In this document: one piece after another, positions 7,182 to 8,254 of the stretch | Layout of the letters: every line of letters starts with the position of its first letter | Numbering within the stretch: the stretch's first letter is position 1 | Assembly: GCA_015494485.1 (NCBI GenBank) | Contig: WGBF01000239.1 | Span: 1-8,254 of the forward strand | Reading direction: 5' to 3' | From: a bacterium | GTDB lineage: Bacteria > Calditrichota > Calditrichia > RBG-13-44-9 > J042 | DNA: 8,254 nucleotides | Notes under the pieces: model-generated | Databases searched by the model: none | Told to the model about the DNA's origin: nothing | What the model saw: the letters and a program-made list of their open reading frames with translations, nothing else | Position numbers and translations under genes: made by a program

Positions 7182-8188
7182 GCAAAAAGCAAATCACTTA
7201 CCGGGACGCTGGCGTGGATATTGAAAAGGCGGAATCGTCCTTAGCCGCCATCAAGCAACTGATTCAAAAAACGCATACCCCGGAGGTATTAACCGGTATT
7301 GGGTTGTTTGGGGGATTTTACCGATTACCGGGGGGATTGAAACACCCGGTGCTGGTCGCCTCCACTGATGGGGTGGGGACCAAACTCAAGGTTGCCATTC
7401 TGGCCAATAGGCACGATACCATTGGCGAGGATCTGGTAAATCATTGTATTAATGATATTGCCACCAGTGGAGCACGTCCGCTCTTTTTCCTGGATTACTT
7501 TGCCATGGGTGAACTGGAACCGGCAGTGTACCATCAGGTTGTTGCCGGAATAGCCCGGGGGTGCCAGAAGGCCGGCATTGCGTTAATCGGCGGGGAAACA
7601 GCAGAAATGCCCGATTTTTACGCCCCCGGGGATTACGACATCTCCGGGACGATTGTGGGACTGGTAGAAGAAGATCACATTATTACCGGAAAGCGTATTC
7701 AGCCAGGCGATGTGTTGATCGGACTGGCTTCCAATGGCTTGCATACCAATGGATACACCCTGGCCCGCAAAGTGCTATTGGCGCAGTATCAACTGGACCA
7801 GCAAATTCCGGAATTGGGTACCACCCTGGTGGAAGAATTGTTAAAGGTCCACATCAATTACCTCCCGGAAATTCAGGCGGTAACGGAAAATTTCACCGTG
7901 CATGGTATTGCCCATATTACTGGCGGGGGCATCGAAAAAAATACCGCCCGATTATTACCCCCGGGATTGCGGTTGGCCATACAATGGGATGCCTGGCCAC
8001 GACCACCCATTTTTCAGTTGATTCAAAAACTGGGAAATGTCCCCGAAGCGGATATGCGGCAAACTTTTAACCTGGGAATTGGACTGGTGTTTGTGGTACC
8101 GCCAAACGCTGTGGACGTAATACTGCAATTTTTACAACAAAACAGCAACTGGCCGGCCTATCGGATTGGCGCGGTCGAATCAAAATAG
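7178..8188 (+). CDS. purM: Phosphoribosylformylglycinamidine cyclo-ligase (AIR synthetase)
   Basis: This enzyme catalyses the ATP-dependent closure of formylglycinamidine ribonucleotide to aminoimidazole ribonucleotide in de novo purine synthesis, in the cytoplasm. The 336 residues are close to the usual length of about 345. Family signatures are STDGVGTK (62-69), DLVNHCINDI (85-94), LFFLDYFAMG (102-111), GGETAEMP (138-145), SNGLHTNGY (185-193), HITGGGI (246-252), WPRPPIF (273-279) and TFNLGIG (296-302). The start is GTG at 7178, sharing GTGA with the stop codon of the DUF4416 gene. GGAG at 7164-7167 gives a plausible ribosome site ten bases away, inside the preceding gene. No other purine gene is visible beside it. 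The protein looks complete and functional. Confidence 0.97.
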   Translation: MSKKQITYRDAGVDIEKAESSLAAIKQLIQKTHTPEVLTGIGLFGGFYRLPGGLKHPVLVASTDGVGTKLKVAILANRHDTIGEDLVNHCINDIATSGARPLFFLDYFAMGELEPAVYHQVVAGIARGCQKAGIALIGGETAEMPDFYAPGDYDISGTIVGLVEEDHIITGKRIQPGDVLIGLASNGLHTNGYTLARKVLLAQYQLDQQIPELGTTLVEELLKVHINYLPEIQAVTENFTVHGIAHITGGGIEKNTARLLPPGLRLAIQWDAWPRPPIFQLIQKLGNVPEADMRQTFNLGIGLVFVVPPNAVDVILQFLQQNSNWPAYRIGAVESK

Positions 8189-8201
8189 ATTGGAGGCAGC
8201 A

Positions 8202-8254
8202 ATGCATTCTCATGGACATGGAAATAAACGATTCAATCACCAGAACTGGGAACG
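8202..8254 (+). CDS. Start of a further gene, possibly a SAM methyltransferase
   Basis: An ATG at 8202 follows GGAGG (8192-8196) with five bases between, 13 bases after the purM stop codon, so it probably continues the operon. Only 17 residues are visible: MHSHGHGNKRFNHQNWE. The opening His/Gly-rich stretch could bind metal. The RFN-x-x-NWE part recalls the leader (KFNPENxEKL) that precedes the Rossmann fold in a group of class I SAM-dependent methyltransferases. The family guess rests on these few residues and is weak; the presence of a gene start is well supported. Confidence 0.5.
   Translation, partial: MHSHGHGNKRFNHQNWE

Noticed and set aside
7561..8070. 169-codon + strand frame inside purM
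   Set aside because: It is an out-of-frame shadow of well-conserved purM codons.

Overview
The window is bacterial, and every gene reads on the + strand. The best fit is an organism of the Bacteroidota/Calditrichota/Ignavibacteria (FCB) type. The reasons are a one-piece hybrid two-component regulator (propeller, Y_Y_Y, kinase, receiver and AraC output in one chain), a COG1022-type acyl-CoA ligase, a DUF4416 gene and moderate GC. This placement is inferred from gene content; there is no rRNA or other phylogenetic marker.

Region 1 (1-3517) is the 3' end of a very large hybrid sensor/regulator gene that is still open at the left edge. Region 2 (3518-4300) holds a possible tiny lipoprotein (about 28 residues, lipobox LAGC, with a doubtful start and a possible frameshift). 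It is followed by a 175-residue secreted beta-barrel-like protein with a near-perfect Shine-Dalgarno sequence. Region 3 (4301-4762) is an AT-rich intergenic stretch without a credible gene. It contains several inverted repeats: a 16-bp-arm hairpin, two adjacent stem-loops (one with a UUCG tetraloop) and a wider 9-bp inverted repeat. It also contains what looks like a decayed copy of a dispersed bacterial intergenic repeat.

Region 4 (4763-8254) is an operon. A good sigma70-like promoter (TTGACA, 18 bp, TATATT) drives a long-chain acyl-CoA ligase, a DUF4416 gene (3 bp gap) and purM (4-bp GTGA overlap). After a further 13 bp comes the start of another gene whose first residues are His-rich and resemble a SAM-methyltransferase leader. 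The operon mixes lipid activation, de novo purine synthesis (FGAM to AIR) and a conserved protein of unknown function, so co-transcription is clear but a shared pathway is not.

Most of the window is ordinary housekeeping or sensory coding sequence. I found no clear novel system. The parts most worth a second look are the structured intergenic region, the possible micro-lipoprotein/barrel pair, and the tight coupling of DUF4416 with purM.
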